DNA of 64,000 nt from assembly GCA_934747775.1 (NCBI GenBank), contig CAKVHA010000006.1, positions 1 to 64,000 on the forward strand, written 5' to 3'. The DNA is from an uncultured Clostridia bacterium. Its GTDB lineage: Bacteria > Bacillota > Clostridia > Christensenellales > UBA1242. Shown piece after piece: positions 17,614-27,487 of the stretch (positions within the stretch are counted from its first letter, which is position 1; each line of letters begins with the position of its first letter). The notes below the pieces were generated by a model, which did not search any database, had not been told where the DNA came from, and saw nothing but the letters and a program-made list of their open reading frames with translations. A program made the position numbers and the translations under genes.

Positions 17614-17798
17614 ATTCAAATGTAAACTTTATGACAACAACTAATATATTTTTGACAATATTGTAACATTTTGTGTAATATTAATTTTTGATAAGTGTAT
17701 TGTATATCATACAATTTTAGTTTGTTCTATTTAATAAAAAGTACATAGAATTAAATATTTTTTTATATGGTTTGTATAAAAAAATTTGCTAAATTATT

Positions 17799-17827
17799 TT
17801 GACATATTCACCTAAAAAAGTTATTAT
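17799..17827 (+). promoter_or_regulatory. Promoter of rubrerythrin gene
   Basis: TTGACA (17799-17804), a 17-bp spacer and TATTAT (17822-17827). Confidence 0.65.
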
Positions 17828-17859
17828 AAAAATAAGAAAAAATATCGGAGGAAAAACTT

Positions 17860-18396
17860 ATGACAAAGTACGAAGGAAGTAAAACAGAAAAGAATTTACA
17901 AGCGGCATTTGCAGGCGAAAGTCAAGCCAGAAATAAATACACATATTTTGCATCGGTTGCTAAAAAAGAAGGCTACGAGCAAATTGCTGAATTGTTTTTA
18001 AAAACCGCAGACAACGAAAAAGAACACGCTAAAATGTGGTTTAAAGAACTTAATGGCATTGGCAACACTGCCGATAATTTAAAAGCAGCTGCCGAAGGCG
18101 AAAATTATGAGTGGACTGATATGTACGAAGGTTTTGCAAAAACCGCCGAAGAAGAAGGCTTTGCCGACCTTGCTGCAAAGTTTAGAATGGTGGGTGCAAT
18201 AGAAAAACGCCACGAAGAAAGATACAGAGCATTATTACATAATATTGAAAATATGGAAGTTTTCAAAAAATCAACAGTTAAAGTATGGGAGTGCAGAAAT
18301 TGCGGTCACATAGTTGTTGGCACCCAAGCCCCAGCTGTTTGCCCAGTTTGCAACCACCCACAATCATATTTTGAAATTAACAACATTAATTACTAA
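17860..18396 (+). CDS. rbr: Rubrerythrin
   Basis: A 178-residue oxidative-stress protein that reduces hydrogen peroxide in anaerobes. The N-terminal ferritin-like four-helix domain (about 1-135) supplies diiron ligands (Glu in FAGESQARNKY, EKEH, EEEGF and EKRHEERY). The C-terminal rubredoxin-like domain binds one iron through two Cys-x2-Cys pairs (CRNCG and CPVCN). GGAGG precedes ATG. It is transcribed alone from a good promoter and ends at a terminator. No regulator site such as a PerR box was identified. Confidence 0.95.
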   Translation: MTKYEGSKTEKNLQAAFAGESQARNKYTYFASVAKKEGYEQIAELFLKTADNEKEHAKMWFKELNGIGNTADNLKAAAEGENYEWTDMYEGFAKTAEEEGFADLAAKFRMVGAIEKRHEERYRALLHNIENMEVFKKSTVKVWECRNCGHIVVGTQAPAVCPVCNHPQSYFEINNINY

Positions 18397-18400
18397 GACC

Positions 18401-18434
18401 AACTGCCCCTTTTTAACAGAAGGGGTTGTTTTTG
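18401..18434 (+). terminator. Terminator after rbr
   Basis: AACTGCCCCTT pairs with AAGGGGTTGTT and is followed by T. Confidence 0.75.
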
Positions 18435-18555
18435 TGTAATTTTTAAAAATAATTACAAAACTTCATTTCTTTGCTTTATAAAAAATTGTTACAAGTTTTG
18501 CAAACTTTGAAGTTTTATATAAAAAATCAAGCCATAAAAAAAGGAGAGTATTACA

Positions 18556-20043
18556 ATGGAAAAAGGTTTTGATAATGAGAAGTATTTAAAACTTCAAACA
18601 GAAAATATTTTAAAAAGGATAGATAAATTTAACAATAAATTGTATTTGGAATTTGGTGGCAAGTTGTTTGATGATATGCACGCTTCACGCGTTTTGCCAG
18701 GGTTTGAGCCAGATGCTAAGGTTAAAATTTTAAAAAAGCTTGGCGATAAGGCGGAAATTATTTTTGTTATTAACGCCAACGACATAGAGCGCAACAAAAT
18801 TAGGGCGGACTTTTCGATAACTTATGATATGGACGTTTTGCGTCAAATAGACTGCTTGCGCGGCGAAGGGCTTACTGTTAGCGGCATTGTAATTACTTTG
18901 TTTAACGACCAACCTATGGCAAAAACATTTGCAAACAGATTAATGCGCCGAAACGAAAAGGTGTATTTCCACCGCTTTACAAAAGGTTATCCAACTGATA
19001 TCAACACTATTGTTAGCGACGAAGGATATGGTGCAAACCCATACATTGAAACAACAAAACCGCTTGTAATCGTAACAGCTCCTGGCCCAGGTAGTGGCAA
19101 AATGGCAACTTGCTTGTCACAACTTTACCACGAGTACAAGCGCGGCGTTAAAGCGGGATATGCAAAATTTGAAACTTTCCCAGTGTGGAATTTGGATTTA
19201 AAACACCCAGTAAATGTGGCATACGAAGCTGCAACTGCCGATCTAAAAGATGTTAATATGATAGACAACTTCCACCTAAACGCGTACGGCAAAATGGCGG
19301 TAAATTATAACCGCGACTTGGAAGTTTTCCCTATTGTTAGAAATATTTTACAACGCATAACTGGCGACGACAAAATATATCAGTCGCCAACCGATATGGG
19401 TGTTAATATGGTTGGCTTTGCAATTAGCAACGATGAAGTTTGTCGTAAAGCTAGCATAGAAGAAATTATCCGCCGCTACTACAAAGCACAGTGCGAGTAT
19501 AAAAAGGGCACAACCAGCATAGACACTGTTAAAAGAATAGAATACCTAATGGGCGAGTTTAATATAGACCCGCTTTCGCGCAAAGTGGTTGGTGTTGCAA
19601 AAGAAAAACAACACGAAACCCACTCTCCGGTGGTTGCGTTGCAGCTGGAAAATGGAAAAATAATTACTGGCAGACAAAAAGATTTGCTAACAGCATCTTG
19701 TGCTTGCGTACTAAATGCTGTTAAAACTTTGGCAAACATAGACGATAATATGGATCTTATTCCAAAACACTTGTTAGAACCTGCGCTAGAACTAAAACGC
19801 AACACGCTAAAAATGAAAAAAGCACAACTTTCGCTAAAAGATGTGCTAATGCTTCTTGCTATTAGCACCAGTACAAACCCTGTTGCTAATATGGTTTTAT
19901 CAAAATTGGGCGAATTAAAAGGCTGCGAAGCGCATTCATCTAGTATGATAAACTCTTCTGACCAAAACACCCTTACAGCACTTGGCGTAAACCTTACTAT
20001 GGAGCCAAATTATTCAAGCCAGTCACTTTACAATCCAGAATAG
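18556..20043 (+). CDS. DUF1846 (UPF0371) family protein
   Basis: A 495-residue protein matching DUF1846 over its full length (usual length about 490-500). It carries a glycine-rich P-loop-like stretch, APGPGSGKMATC, near residues 176-187, suggesting nucleotide or phosphate binding, and many conserved acidic and His residues. It is cytoplasmic with no signal or membrane segment. The biological function of this family is not established to my knowledge. AAGGAG precedes ATG. It is monocistronic. Confidence 0.88.
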   Translation: MEKGFDNEKYLKLQTENILKRIDKFNNKLYLEFGGKLFDDMHASRVLPGFEPDAKVKILKKLGDKAEIIFVINANDIERNKIRADFSITYDMDVLRQIDCLRGEGLTVSGIVITLFNDQPMAKTFANRLMRRNEKVYFHRFTKGYPTDINTIVSDEGYGANPYIETTKPLVIVTAPGPGSGKMATCLSQLYHEYKRGVKAGYAKFETFPVWNLDLKHPVNVAYEAATADLKDVNMIDNFHLNAYGKMAVNYNRDLEVFPIVRNILQRITGDDKIYQSPTDMGVNMVGFAISNDEVCRKASIEEIIRRYYKAQCEYKKGTTSIDTVKRIEYLMGEFNIDPLSRKVVGVAKEKQHETHSPVVALQLENGKIITGRQKDLLTASCACVLNAVKTLANIDDNMDLIPKHLLEPALELKRNTLKMKKAQLSLKDVLMLLAISTSTNPVANMVLSKLGELKGCEAHSSSMINSSDQNTLTALGVNLTMEPNYSSQSLYNPE

Positions 20044-20054
20044 TAATTTAACAA

Positions 20055-20090
20055 TAAAAAAACATCGTTTGAAAAAACGATGTTTTTTTA
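20055..20090. terminator. Bidirectional terminator
   Basis: The stem ACATCGTTT/AAACGATGT is flanked by A and T runs between convergent genes. Confidence 0.85.
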
Positions 20091-20106
20091 TTTCACCAAT
20101 TGTAGG

Positions 20107-20949
20107 TTATTTGGCTACTGCTTCCATAAATGTTCGCATAGAAGTCGTAATTGTATCTATAGATGTACCTATAGATTCTGTTAATGCTGTAGCAACTACT
20201 TCTGTTACATCAGAGTATTTTTTGAAAGAAGGGTAGTCAATTTTGCCTGTAAATTTTGTTAATGCAAGTTTTATGTCAAGGTTGTCATTTTTCATATTCA
20301 TTTCTGCACCAGTTGTTTTGTCGTTGGTGTTTTGAATATAAAAGTCAAGAGAAGTTTTGTCTAGTGTGTAATTAACATTAAATCTTGTTTCGCTGCCTTT
20401 AACCGCTTTTTTGTATGTTATTTTGTCACCTAACGCTTCATTTTCTTCAATGCTCATTAAAGCACTTCCAATTACTGAAAGATACATATGTCCACCGCCT
20501 TCACTAATTTCCACATCGCTTAGGTTTGCTGCAACTTTGTATTTATACTCGTTGTTTTCATCTTTAAAGTATAAGTACTCGTATCCATCGGTGTAGTAAA
20601 CATTCATTTTTAGTTTGCCAGATTCAAGTTTCATAGCCATTCCGTTAATTTTGTTTTCTGCATCAACGGTTGCAATAATGTTTACAAAGATGTTTGCTGT
20701 TGCTGCAATGCCAGCTTTTTCATATTTTCCGTCCATTTTTAAAGTAAGTTTGTATGCGTTTAAGTCGGTGTTTTCTTCTGTAGAGCTTAGTTTAGCTGCA
20801 AATTCTGTAAACTCTTCTTTGTTTGAAGAAACATAACCCTTTTTGGAAACGCTTGCTTCCTTGTTTAGCTCGTTGCCGCCGCAAGCTACTAGCATAACTG
20901 TGCATAGCATTAGGCACATAACAACAACTAAATTTCTTAATTTTTTCAT
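20107..20949 (-). CDS. Lipoprotein of unknown function
   Basis: A 280-residue protein with a lipoprotein signal peptide (lipobox LVAC, Cys22 or nearby) and a mature domain rich in Lys, Thr and Asp with repeated beta-strand patterns. The domain resembles LppX/DUF-type secreted lipoproteins that fold into an open beta barrel. I do not recognise a specific family. A GGGAGG ribosome site precedes ATG. It converges on the DUF1846 gene. Confidence 0.75.
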   Translation of the reverse strand: MKKLRNLVVVMCLMLCTVMLVACGGNELNKEASVSKKGYVSSNKEEFTEFAAKLSSTEENTDLNAYKLTLKMDGKYEKAGIAATANIFVNIIATVDAENKINGMAMKLESGKLKMNVYYTDGYEYLYFKDENNEYKYKVAANLSDVEISEGGGHMYLSVIGSALMSIEENEALGDKITYKKAVKGSETRFNVNYTLDKTSLDFYIQNTNDKTTGAEMNMKNDNLDIKLALTKFTGKIDYPSFKKYSDVTEVVATALTESIGTSIDTITTSMRTFMEAVAK

Positions 20950-21094
20950 TACTTTTTATCCTCCCTTTTGTAATTACTTAGATTATAGCAGTTTTGGTTT
21001 TGACCTGCAAATAATTTACTAAAAAAACAACCAAGCGTGTTAAATTATTGGCTTGATTGTTATATTTTTGTTTATATTGTCTAATTTTGAAATT

Positions 21095-21997
21095 TTAGTT
21101 CCATAGGTTTTTAGGGTATTCGCCCTTATCTACAAGTGCTTTTATAGACGCTATTACGCCGTCTTTATCTTCTTTGTAGGTCATTCCGTACCATACAGCA
21201 CTGGTTGGTAAAACATCAACACTGGCTTTGCCTTCTTTAATAAGGCTGTCCACAACTTCTGGTAATAAATATTCGCATTTTGTAAGATCGGCTTTGTTTT
21301 TATTTAAAAACTCAACAAATCGTGGATACAAGTTTTCTAAAAACTGCTTAGGAAATCCAAAAAGGTTCATAGAAGTAAATGTGTCTAGCGGGATTAACTT
21401 TTTATGAGTGTCTGGCTCACTAAGTGGGGTAGCATACAATTTTCCACCTTCTTTAAATAGCGAACACTCGGTTATTCCTACAAGTTTGCCGTTTTCGGTT
21501 TTGCATAATCCGCGTTTTACGCTGCCACTGTCGCCAATGGTGTTAATGGCTTTGTAGCCCACAACGGAGTACACATTGTTGCTTTTATTATGTTTTAAAA
21601 AGTCTGCAACAACTCTAAACGCGTCGCGACCATAAAAGTCGTCGGCATTAATTACCGCAAAATCGCTGCTAATTTTGTTTGAAGCACACAAAATAGCGTG
21701 TGCAGTTCCAAGCGGTTTTGTGCGGTCACAAGGAAGCACCACATTTGCTGGAACATTGTCGTTGTTTTGAAAAACATATTCCACATTAATTTGTTTTTCT
21801 ACGCGCTTTCCAACTGTTTCTCTAAAAATGTCGTAGTGTTCTTGTTTTATTATAAACACCACCTTATTAAATCCGCACTTTATTGCGTCGTAAATAGAGT
21901 AGTCAATAATAAAATTGCCATTGTCGTCAATTGGCGTAAGTTGTTTTAATCCGCCAAATCGGCTGCCCATTCCGGCCGCCATAATAACTAAATCCAT
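21095..21997 (-). CDS. Sugar-phosphate nucleotidyltransferase family protein
   Basis: A 300-residue GT-A-fold NTP transferase with the glycine-rich nucleotide loop AAGMGSRFGGLKQL (residues 7-20), the metal-site Asp pair in INADDFYG (around residue 118) and a catalytic-region TPIDDNG. It should transfer a nucleotidyl group to a sugar or alditol phosphate for envelope polymer synthesis. Substrate specificity (glucose-1-P, mannose-1-P, phosphocholine or other) cannot be told. No other polysaccharide gene is adjacent. Confidence 0.85.
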   Translation of the reverse strand: MDLVIMAAGMGSRFGGLKQLTPIDDNGNFIIDYSIYDAIKCGFNKVVFIIKQEHYDIFRETVGKRVEKQINVEYVFQNNDNVPANVVLPCDRTKPLGTAHAILCASNKISSDFAVINADDFYGRDAFRVVADFLKHNKSNNVYSVVGYKAINTIGDSGSVKRGLCKTENGKLVGITECSLFKEGGKLYATPLSEPDTHKKLIPLDTFTSMNLFGFPKQFLENLYPRFVEFLNKNKADLTKCEYLLPEVVDSLIKEGKASVDVLPTSAVWYGMTYKEDKDGVIASIKALVDKGEYPKNLWN

Positions 21998-22253
21998 AAT
22001 TCACTCCTTATTGTTATTAGGGTTATTATATCACTAAAATTATTTACCGCAAAATATTTATTAAAACAAACTTATATTTAAAACTCACAAAATATAAATA
22101 TTAATATTAATGTTTTGAAAATCTTTATATTTATGTTATATGATTTTTAAAAATACAACATTATAATGTTGACTAATTGCAAACTTACACATATTAATAA
22201 ATTTGTTTTGAAAAAGCGGTGTTTTGTGATAATATTTAAAAAAGGAGAAAAAA

Positions 22254-23729
22254 ATGAAGAAAAAATTATTTTATATTTTAGCGATTTTTATGATGCTTGC
22301 GCCATGCTTAATGCTGGCAAGTTGTGGTTCACCAAAGCAATACAAAATAACCGCCCAGGCAAATGAAGATGTTTTTATTATTTTAAAAGACTCATTTGTT
22401 AATAGGGAAGACGGAACTACTACTTATTCGACAATAGGCGAAGAGTATGTGGATTCGGGTAAATCGGTCACTTTTGATGTTTTATTAAAAAACTACTGCG
22501 ACATTAATACGCTTTCATTTGCGGCTGGGGATGAAGACCCAAAACTTACTAAAAACCCTAATTACAACGAAAACGCTGAAATTGGCGAATGGCTATTTCA
22601 GGTTGCGGGTTCAATTACATTTACGCCAAAGGCTGACACTGAAATTTTAGTAGCATGTAATCAAAAAACATTAAACTTTAATTTTAAGGTTAAAGATGAT
22701 GCAGTAATTAGTGCCGAAAAACAAGACATTTTAAAAGATTTTAGCATTGAAAATACTAATTTATACACTGCGCTAACTACTAATTACACATACAAAACAT
22801 ATTTTAAAGATTTGTATGCAAAAGACTTTAACATTCCTGTTAAATGCGAAAAACATTTGGGATACTATAACTTAGATACAACAAACACTGCAGACCCAAC
22901 ATTGTGGGAAGTTTGGACACGCGATAAAAACGATTACAATCTTAGCATTGTAAATACTCTAAATAGCAACAATACGGTTGAAATTAACCCTAATATGTTT
23001 GATTACGCAGAATTTAATGTTAATGTGCTAACAGGTTCTAGTATAACTAGCGGCATTGATTCGTCGTCGTTTAAATCCAACGACACAGCTATGTTTGAAA
23101 AAATTAACATTACACGTCACAATAATGCAGCGCTTGCTGATGGAATAGGTCATATTTACATAAATGACGAGTGGACCACATTAAACACAATTGAATCTAG
23201 TTGTGTTCCGCTAGATTTTGTGGAATATAATGACGGCGACACTATAAGCGATGTGATGAAATATCTTTATACATTTAATATAGAATTAAGAGATGTGTAT
23301 GTTGAAGATATTACCAACGCCTTTATGGTGAAGGTTGATACAAATATTGAAGGTGTTTATTCTACAGATAGTGCAGATTGTTATTATACTGACTTGAAAG
23401 GAATGTATATATATGATGATTCAAGTATGTATGGTCAAGTATGTTTGGGTCGTGTTGGTGGCAATATTAAACTTGCAGAAACCTTGGTTATCGCAAGCAG
23501 AGTGGGTAAGGATGAAAGCACCGAGCCAACTATTGAAGTAATTAATATTGCAAGCCATTTAAACGATGTTAGAGAAGATAGTAATATTAGATTTACTCAA
23601 AATGGCTATGAAATTGTAATACATTTTTTTGGTCCCGATGATGAAAGTACACTAGAAAATGTGTGGGGCGTTACTGTTAAATTAGATAAAGCGCTTAACA
23701 CGGTTTACACAATTTCTATGCAAAAATAG
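22254..23729 (+). CDS. Large lipoprotein, unknown function
   Basis: A 491-residue protein with a lipoprotein signal peptide (lipobox LASC near residue 24), then a mature domain rich in Asn, Asp and Thr with predicted beta structure. I see no catalytic motif or known family. AAAGGAG precedes ATG. It is flanked by a terminator and the tetR gene on the opposite strand. It belongs to a recurring set of Cys-anchored proteins in this window (20107, 29571, 55297), all without recognisable domains. Confidence 0.75.
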   Translation: MKKKLFYILAIFMMLAPCLMLASCGSPKQYKITAQANEDVFIILKDSFVNREDGTTTYSTIGEEYVDSGKSVTFDVLLKNYCDINTLSFAAGDEDPKLTKNPNYNENAEIGEWLFQVAGSITFTPKADTEILVACNQKTLNFNFKVKDDAVISAEKQDILKDFSIENTNLYTALTTNYTYKTYFKDLYAKDFNIPVKCEKHLGYYNLDTTNTADPTLWEVWTRDKNDYNLSIVNTLNSNNTVEINPNMFDYAEFNVNVLTGSSITSGIDSSSFKSNDTAMFEKINITRHNNAALADGIGHIYINDEWTTLNTIESSCVPLDFVEYNDGDTISDVMKYLYTFNIELRDVYVEDITNAFMVKVDTNIEGVYSTDSADCYYTDLKGMYIYDDSSMYGQVCLGRVGGNIKLAETLVIASRVGKDESTEPTIEVINIASHLNDVREDSNIRFTQNGYEIVIHFFGPDDESTLENVWGVTVKLDKALNTVYTISMQK

Positions 23730-23820
23730 TCACTTTAAAAATTTAATTTAATATGGTTTTTATAATATAAAACATTATTAATGTATATTAAAATAATAAA
23801 ATATATTAATTAAATTTAAT

Positions 23821-23855
23821 AAAAAATACGCAAAACTTTATTTGCGTATTTTTTG
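23821..23855. terminator. Terminator between lipoprotein and tetR
   Basis: AAAATACGCAAA pairs with TTTGCGTATTTT and is followed by T. Confidence 0.8.
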
Positions 23856-23908
23856 TTTTAATGTTTATTAATTTATAACTTAATATAGCTATTATTTAAT
23901 GTTTTGCG

Positions 23909-23952
23909 TAGTACATAATTTAGTGCTATGCATAGTACTAAATTATGTACTA
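23909..23952. repeat. 44-bp near-perfect palindrome overlapping the tetR stop codon
   Basis: The arms TAGTACATAATTTAGT (23909-23924) and the complementary sequence at 23937-23952 flank an inner palindrome CTATGCATAG (23926-23935), leaving one unpaired position on each side. Neither strand shows a T-run, so it is not a standard terminator. Confidence 0.85.
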
Positions 23953-24480
23953 AAAAACCACATTTTTCTTTATAAACTCTTTTGTTTTTGATTTTAGTTT
24001 TTCGTAGCTATAATTTCCGTTTCCCTTTAAAAAGTCAATATAAACACCTGCAATTGCGTTTACAATAAAACACATTGTAATGTCGTCTATGTTTGGTTTA
24101 ACGCTGCTAATTTGATTTATAAATTCTTGCTTTAACTTATCAATAACTGACATAGGAATGATGCGTATGATTTTGCGATACTCTGTGTCGTTTTTTTCTA
24201 TTTGCTCAAGCGCCACATCTACAAGAGTGTCAATGTTTTTTGTTTCGCTAGCAATTTTTAGTCTGGTTGTTAGTTTTTTCATAAGCTCGTCTTTAAGCTC
24301 TTCTAGCACGTCGGTTGTGTTTCCATAGTGATTGTAAAATGTGCCGCGATTTATGTTTGCTTCTTTGCAAATATCCGACACGGTTATGTCGTCAAATGAG
24401 CCCTTTTTATCTAACATTGTAATTAGTGATTGCCTAATTAATTGTTTAGAACGTAATGCGTTTTTGTATGTTGCTTTCAT
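23950..24480 (-). CDS. TetR/AcrR-family transcriptional regulator
   Basis: A 176-residue regulator with an N-terminal TetR helix-turn-helix (about 8-55: TVSDICKEANINRGTFYNHYG) and a divergent C-terminal ligand or dimer domain similar to the TetR_C group seen with dihydroxyacetone-kinase-type regulators. Nearby genes do not form an obvious target operon. The lipoprotein converges on it and the next plus-strand gene is 375 bp away. No operator palindrome was found next to its own start. A long palindrome overlaps its stop codon. Confidence 0.88.
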   Translation of the reverse strand: MKATYKNALRSKQLIRQSLITMLDKKGSFDDITVSDICKEANINRGTFYNHYGNTTDVLEELKDELMKKLTTRLKIASETKNIDTLVDVALEQIEKNDTEYRKIIRIIPMSVIDKLKQEFINQISSVKPNIDDITMCFIVNAIAGVYIDFLKGNGNYSYEKLKSKTKEFIKKNVVF

Positions 24481-24855
24481 ATGTTCTCCTAAATTTTACA
24501 CATTGTAGTACGCTGTTGTTTAATTTTTAATACGTGGTCAAACTTTGTATAACCATTTTTTGTTTTACGATATTATAATAACACTGCAATTAATTTTGGT
24601 CAAGTGTCTAAAATGTTGTTTTTCAAAATTATTCACTTGTGTAAAAATAAAAACAAAAAAGCCTATTTAACTAAACCCAAAAAGTATGCTAAATAGACTT
24701 TTTTAAAGATCAATTATTTAATTACATAATTTTAGCAGAACCTTTTATTCATTTGTGTTTTATAGTAGTAAAGGAAAACGAAAAATTTATTTATTATTAG
24801 TGTGTTGACAAGAAAGTTGCGCTGTGATATTCTTAATATAAATTAAGGAGAAATT
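24481..24855. other. Intergenic region with a terminator-like hairpin and promoter
   Basis: No gene is seen. A hairpin with AAAAAAG and CTTTTTT flanks (24655-24704) could stop transcription from either side although both neighbours point away from it. A promoter for the next gene is at 24805-24833. Confidence 0.5.
24805..24833 (+). promoter_or_regulatory. Promoter of hypothetical gene
   Basis: TTGACA (24805-24810), a 17-bp spacer and TATTCT (24828-24833). Confidence 0.6.
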
Positions 24856-25392
24856 ATGGCATCAATAGATCAGTTTAAGGGATATTTAAACGGAAAATCT
24901 GGCAAAAATTGGTCGGTTTATCCATTCGATGAAATCGAAATGAGAAAAACATATAAGCAGTTTGCTCATAAAAAATATTATATTGAAGATAATGCTGGCA
25001 AGGTTTCTTTTATAAATAGCACCCCTTACACAAATGGCGATGTGTCAGGCTATTTTACAAGTAAGGAAACTGTTATGTTTAAAGACGGCTATTTGTTTAA
25101 TCATATTAGACGCAGCAAAAAGTCTTTTAGCGGCGATGTGTACGAATTGCAAGACTATTATAATGTTATGACAAAAGATAAAAATGGGCAACTTGAAATG
25201 AAAAGATATTGGCTAACAAACGACGATGTAAAAATTGAAGACGGATATACTACAAAAACATATAATTTGGCTACACATTATGAAAACGAAGCAGAAGAAA
25301 CGGAAAAGAATAGGGTAGTAACAGCGCTAAAATTATTTGAACAAGCGGTTGAAGAAAAAAATAGAGCCGATTATTTTGGGCTTAAGTTTTAA
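24856..25392 (+). CDS. Hypothetical protein, 178 residues
   Basis: A soluble protein with no signal peptide or membrane helix, rich in Lys, Tyr, Glu and Asp, with a Glu-rich C-terminal helix (NEAEETEKNRVV, then FEQAVEEKNRAD). I do not recognise the family. It has its own promoter, an AAGGAG ribosome site 6 nt before ATG and a terminator, so it is a real gene. It stands upstream of a Nudix hydrolase gene but is separated by the terminator. Confidence 0.75.
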   Translation: MASIDQFKGYLNGKSGKNWSVYPFDEIEMRKTYKQFAHKKYYIEDNAGKVSFINSTPYTNGDVSGYFTSKETVMFKDGYLFNHIRRSKKSFSGDVYELQDYYNVMTKDKNGQLEMKRYWLTNDDVKIEDGYTTKTYNLATHYENEAEETEKNRVVTALKLFEQAVEEKNRADYFGLKF

Positions 25393-25427
25393 ATGTTTTA
25401 AAGTGCGTAAATTTTATTATAATGTTT

Positions 25428-25459
25428 AAAAAGTGACTATTTGTTTTAGTCACTTTTTT
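25428..25459 (+). terminator. Terminator
   Basis: AAAAAGTGACTA pairs with TAGTCACTTTTTT. Confidence 0.85.
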
Positions 25460-25553
25460 GTTTTTAATTTAAAAACCTAAATTTTGTTTTATCAATTCAA
25501 TATGATATGTTATAATAAAAAAGTAAATTTATACCGTGAGGTGAAAAGATAAA

Positions 25554-26105
25554 ATGTTTGACCTAAAAACCGAATTAAAAACATATAAGCCATACGACTT
25601 AAAAGAAGCCGAAGCAGTAAAACAAGTATTAGACTTTTTAGATAATAGTACCAATTGCTATGATAGATCTAACTTAAAAGGACACGTGACCGCTGGCGGT
25701 TTTGTAGCCGATGGAAAAGGTAATATATTATTAAATCATCATAAAAAAACAGGAATGTGGTTTCAGTTTGGTGGACATAGTGATGGCGAAAGTGATTGTT
25801 TAAATGTGGCAAAACGTGAAATTTTTGAAGAAGCGGGTATTGACAACTTATTGTTAGTTTCTGACAAAATCTTTGATGTTGCTGTCAATAATATAGATTA
25901 TAGTGTCAAAAAGAATGAACCAGCACATTTGCATTATGATATCAATTTTTTGTTTTATGTTAAAAATAAAAAGTTTAAAATATCAAATGAATCTACAGAT
26001 ATAAAATGGGTAACAATCCCCGAAGCTCGTAAACTTGTAAATAAAGATGATTATTCAATACTAAGAATGATAGACAAATATGAGCATATTTGCAATAAGA
26101 AATAG
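25554..26105 (+). CDS. Nudix hydrolase
   Basis: A 183-residue Nudix-fold hydrolase. The Nudix box is GGHSDGESDCLNV followed by AKREIFEEAGI, giving the REIFEE metal site; the GGH-DG form with one extra residue is typical of a broad Nudix subfamily seen in anaerobes. It should cleave a nucleoside diphosphate linked to another moiety. Substrate unknown. GAGGTG precedes ATG. The next gene, a TIM-barrel isomerase, follows 49 bp downstream, so they may be co-transcribed. Confidence 0.88.
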   Translation: MFDLKTELKTYKPYDLKEAEAVKQVLDFLDNSTNCYDRSNLKGHVTAGGFVADGKGNILLNHHKKTGMWFQFGGHSDGESDCLNVAKREIFEEAGIDNLLLVSDKIFDVAVNNIDYSVKKNEPAHLHYDINFLFYVKNKKFKISNESTDIKWVTIPEARKLVNKDDYSILRMIDKYEHICNKK

Positions 26106-26154
26106 AACATTAAATGGAACTTTAAATCATAAAAAATAATCTTAGGAGAAAACT

Positions 26155-26928
26155 ATGGCAAAGTATATTCAATGTGTGCAAAATGGAAATGAAGACGTAA
26201 CTTCAGAACAGACAATTCGTGCCATTAAAAAGGCTGGTTTTGATGGGGCTTTTATTCAATGGTACAACAAAGACTGGGAATTTTCACAAGAAAAGCAATT
26301 AAAACTTTGTAGAGAATTGGGTTTGGAAATTCCATTTATTCATCTTGGATATGATGGGATAAATAATATTTGGGTGGAAGGAAAAGACGGCGATATTCTT
26401 ACGGAAAGTTACTTAAAAGATTTGGATATTTGCAAGTCAAACAATGTTGACTTGGTTGTTATGCACCTAGTATCTAAATTTGTAGCGCCTAGTCCAAGTT
26501 TGGTGGGCATAAAAAGGTTGCAAAAAATTGTGGATTACGCCGAAAAACTTAGCATAAAAATAGCTTTTGAAAACACAAGAATTTGGGGTTATTTGGAGTA
26601 TGTGTTGAGTCATATAAAAAACGACAACGCGGGTATTTGTTTTGATGTTGGGCATTACCATTGTTTTTTCGATGATAAGTTTAGCTGGGATATTTTTAAA
26701 AACAAGATTTTTGCAGTTCACTTGCACGATAACGATAGATCCGATGATTTGCATTTGTTGCCATTTGACGGAACGGTTGATTGGAGTGAAGTAACAAAAA
26801 AACTTAAAGAAGCAAATTATACAGGGCCAGTAACGCTTGAAAGTCGTTATAAAAACGATTATTTAAATATGTCAATTGACGATTTTTATAAGCTTAGCCT
26901 TGAAAAGGCAAAACAAATAAATTTGTAA
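26155..26928 (+). CDS. Sugar phosphate isomerase/epimerase (xylose isomerase-like TIM barrel)
   Basis: A 257-residue AP-endonuclease-2 superfamily TIM barrel. Metal ligands expected for the family are visible: Glu in IAFENTR, Asp/His in CFDVGHYH, His in AVHLHDND and Glu in VTLESRY near the C terminus. These enzymes isomerise or epimerise sugars and inositols. Substrate not predictable. AGGAGA precedes ATG. Confidence 0.87.
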   Translation: MAKYIQCVQNGNEDVTSEQTIRAIKKAGFDGAFIQWYNKDWEFSQEKQLKLCRELGLEIPFIHLGYDGINNIWVEGKDGDILTESYLKDLDICKSNNVDLVVMHLVSKFVAPSPSLVGIKRLQKIVDYAEKLSIKIAFENTRIWGYLEYVLSHIKNDNAGICFDVGHYHCFFDDKFSWDIFKNKIFAVHLHDNDRSDDLHLLPFDGTVDWSEVTKKLKEANYTGPVTLESRYKNDYLNMSIDDFYKLSLEKAKQINL

Positions 26929-27074
26929 TTAAAGACCTTAAAAAACCGCTTAAATTCTTTTTAATTTAAAAGGGGTTTAAAATAATTGATAGCGACAGAC
27001 AAAAAGTATTCTTGAAGTTGCAAAACTTATGAAAAATAATGCGAAAATTGTGGGGTTGTATTTAAGGAGACATT

Positions 27075-27458
27075 ATGCAACATATTGTTATCTTAAAAAA
27101 AATATATTATGATATGATTTTAAGCGGCGAAAAAACAATAGAAAGTAGGTGGAATATGAATAAAACTGCACCATACAACAAAGTTTCAGTTGGTGACGAG
27201 ATTTTGATAAAAGAAACTGGCAAAGATGTAACTGCAACCGCAAAAGTAAAAGAAGTAAAATACTTTGAACTTACACCGCAATTGGTTGAAGACATAAGAA
27301 TAAAATATGGTAAGGCAATTGGCACAGATAAATTTGAAGATTGGCAAACAACTCTTTACAAAAAGTACTGCACCTTAATTTGGCTAGAAGATGTTAAAAA
27401 GGTTAGTCAAATAAAGGTGCCAAGAAGCAACGGCGCAGGGTGGATTGTTGTAAAGTGA
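27075..27458 (+). CDS. ASCH-domain protein
   Basis: A 127-residue PUA-like beta-barrel protein of the ASCH family: N-terminal ILKKIYYDMILSGEKTIESRWN (start of domain), then VGDEILIKETG and a C-terminal Trp-rich stretch. Members bind RNA or modified nucleosides and some hydrolyse N4-acylcytidines. The Lys-Thr-x-Glu-x-Arg signature (KTIESR) is present. AAGGAG precedes ATG. It lies between the isomerase and cardiolipin synthase genes with no sign of shared function. Confidence 0.8.
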   Translation: MQHIVILKKIYYDMILSGEKTIESRWNMNKTAPYNKVSVGDEILIKETGKDVTATAKVKEVKYFELTPQLVEDIRIKYGKAIGTDKFEDWQTTLYKKYCTLIWLEDVKKVSQIKVPRSNGAGWIVVK

Positions 27459-27487
27459 TTAACAATTGCATTATGTAGGAGAAAAAT

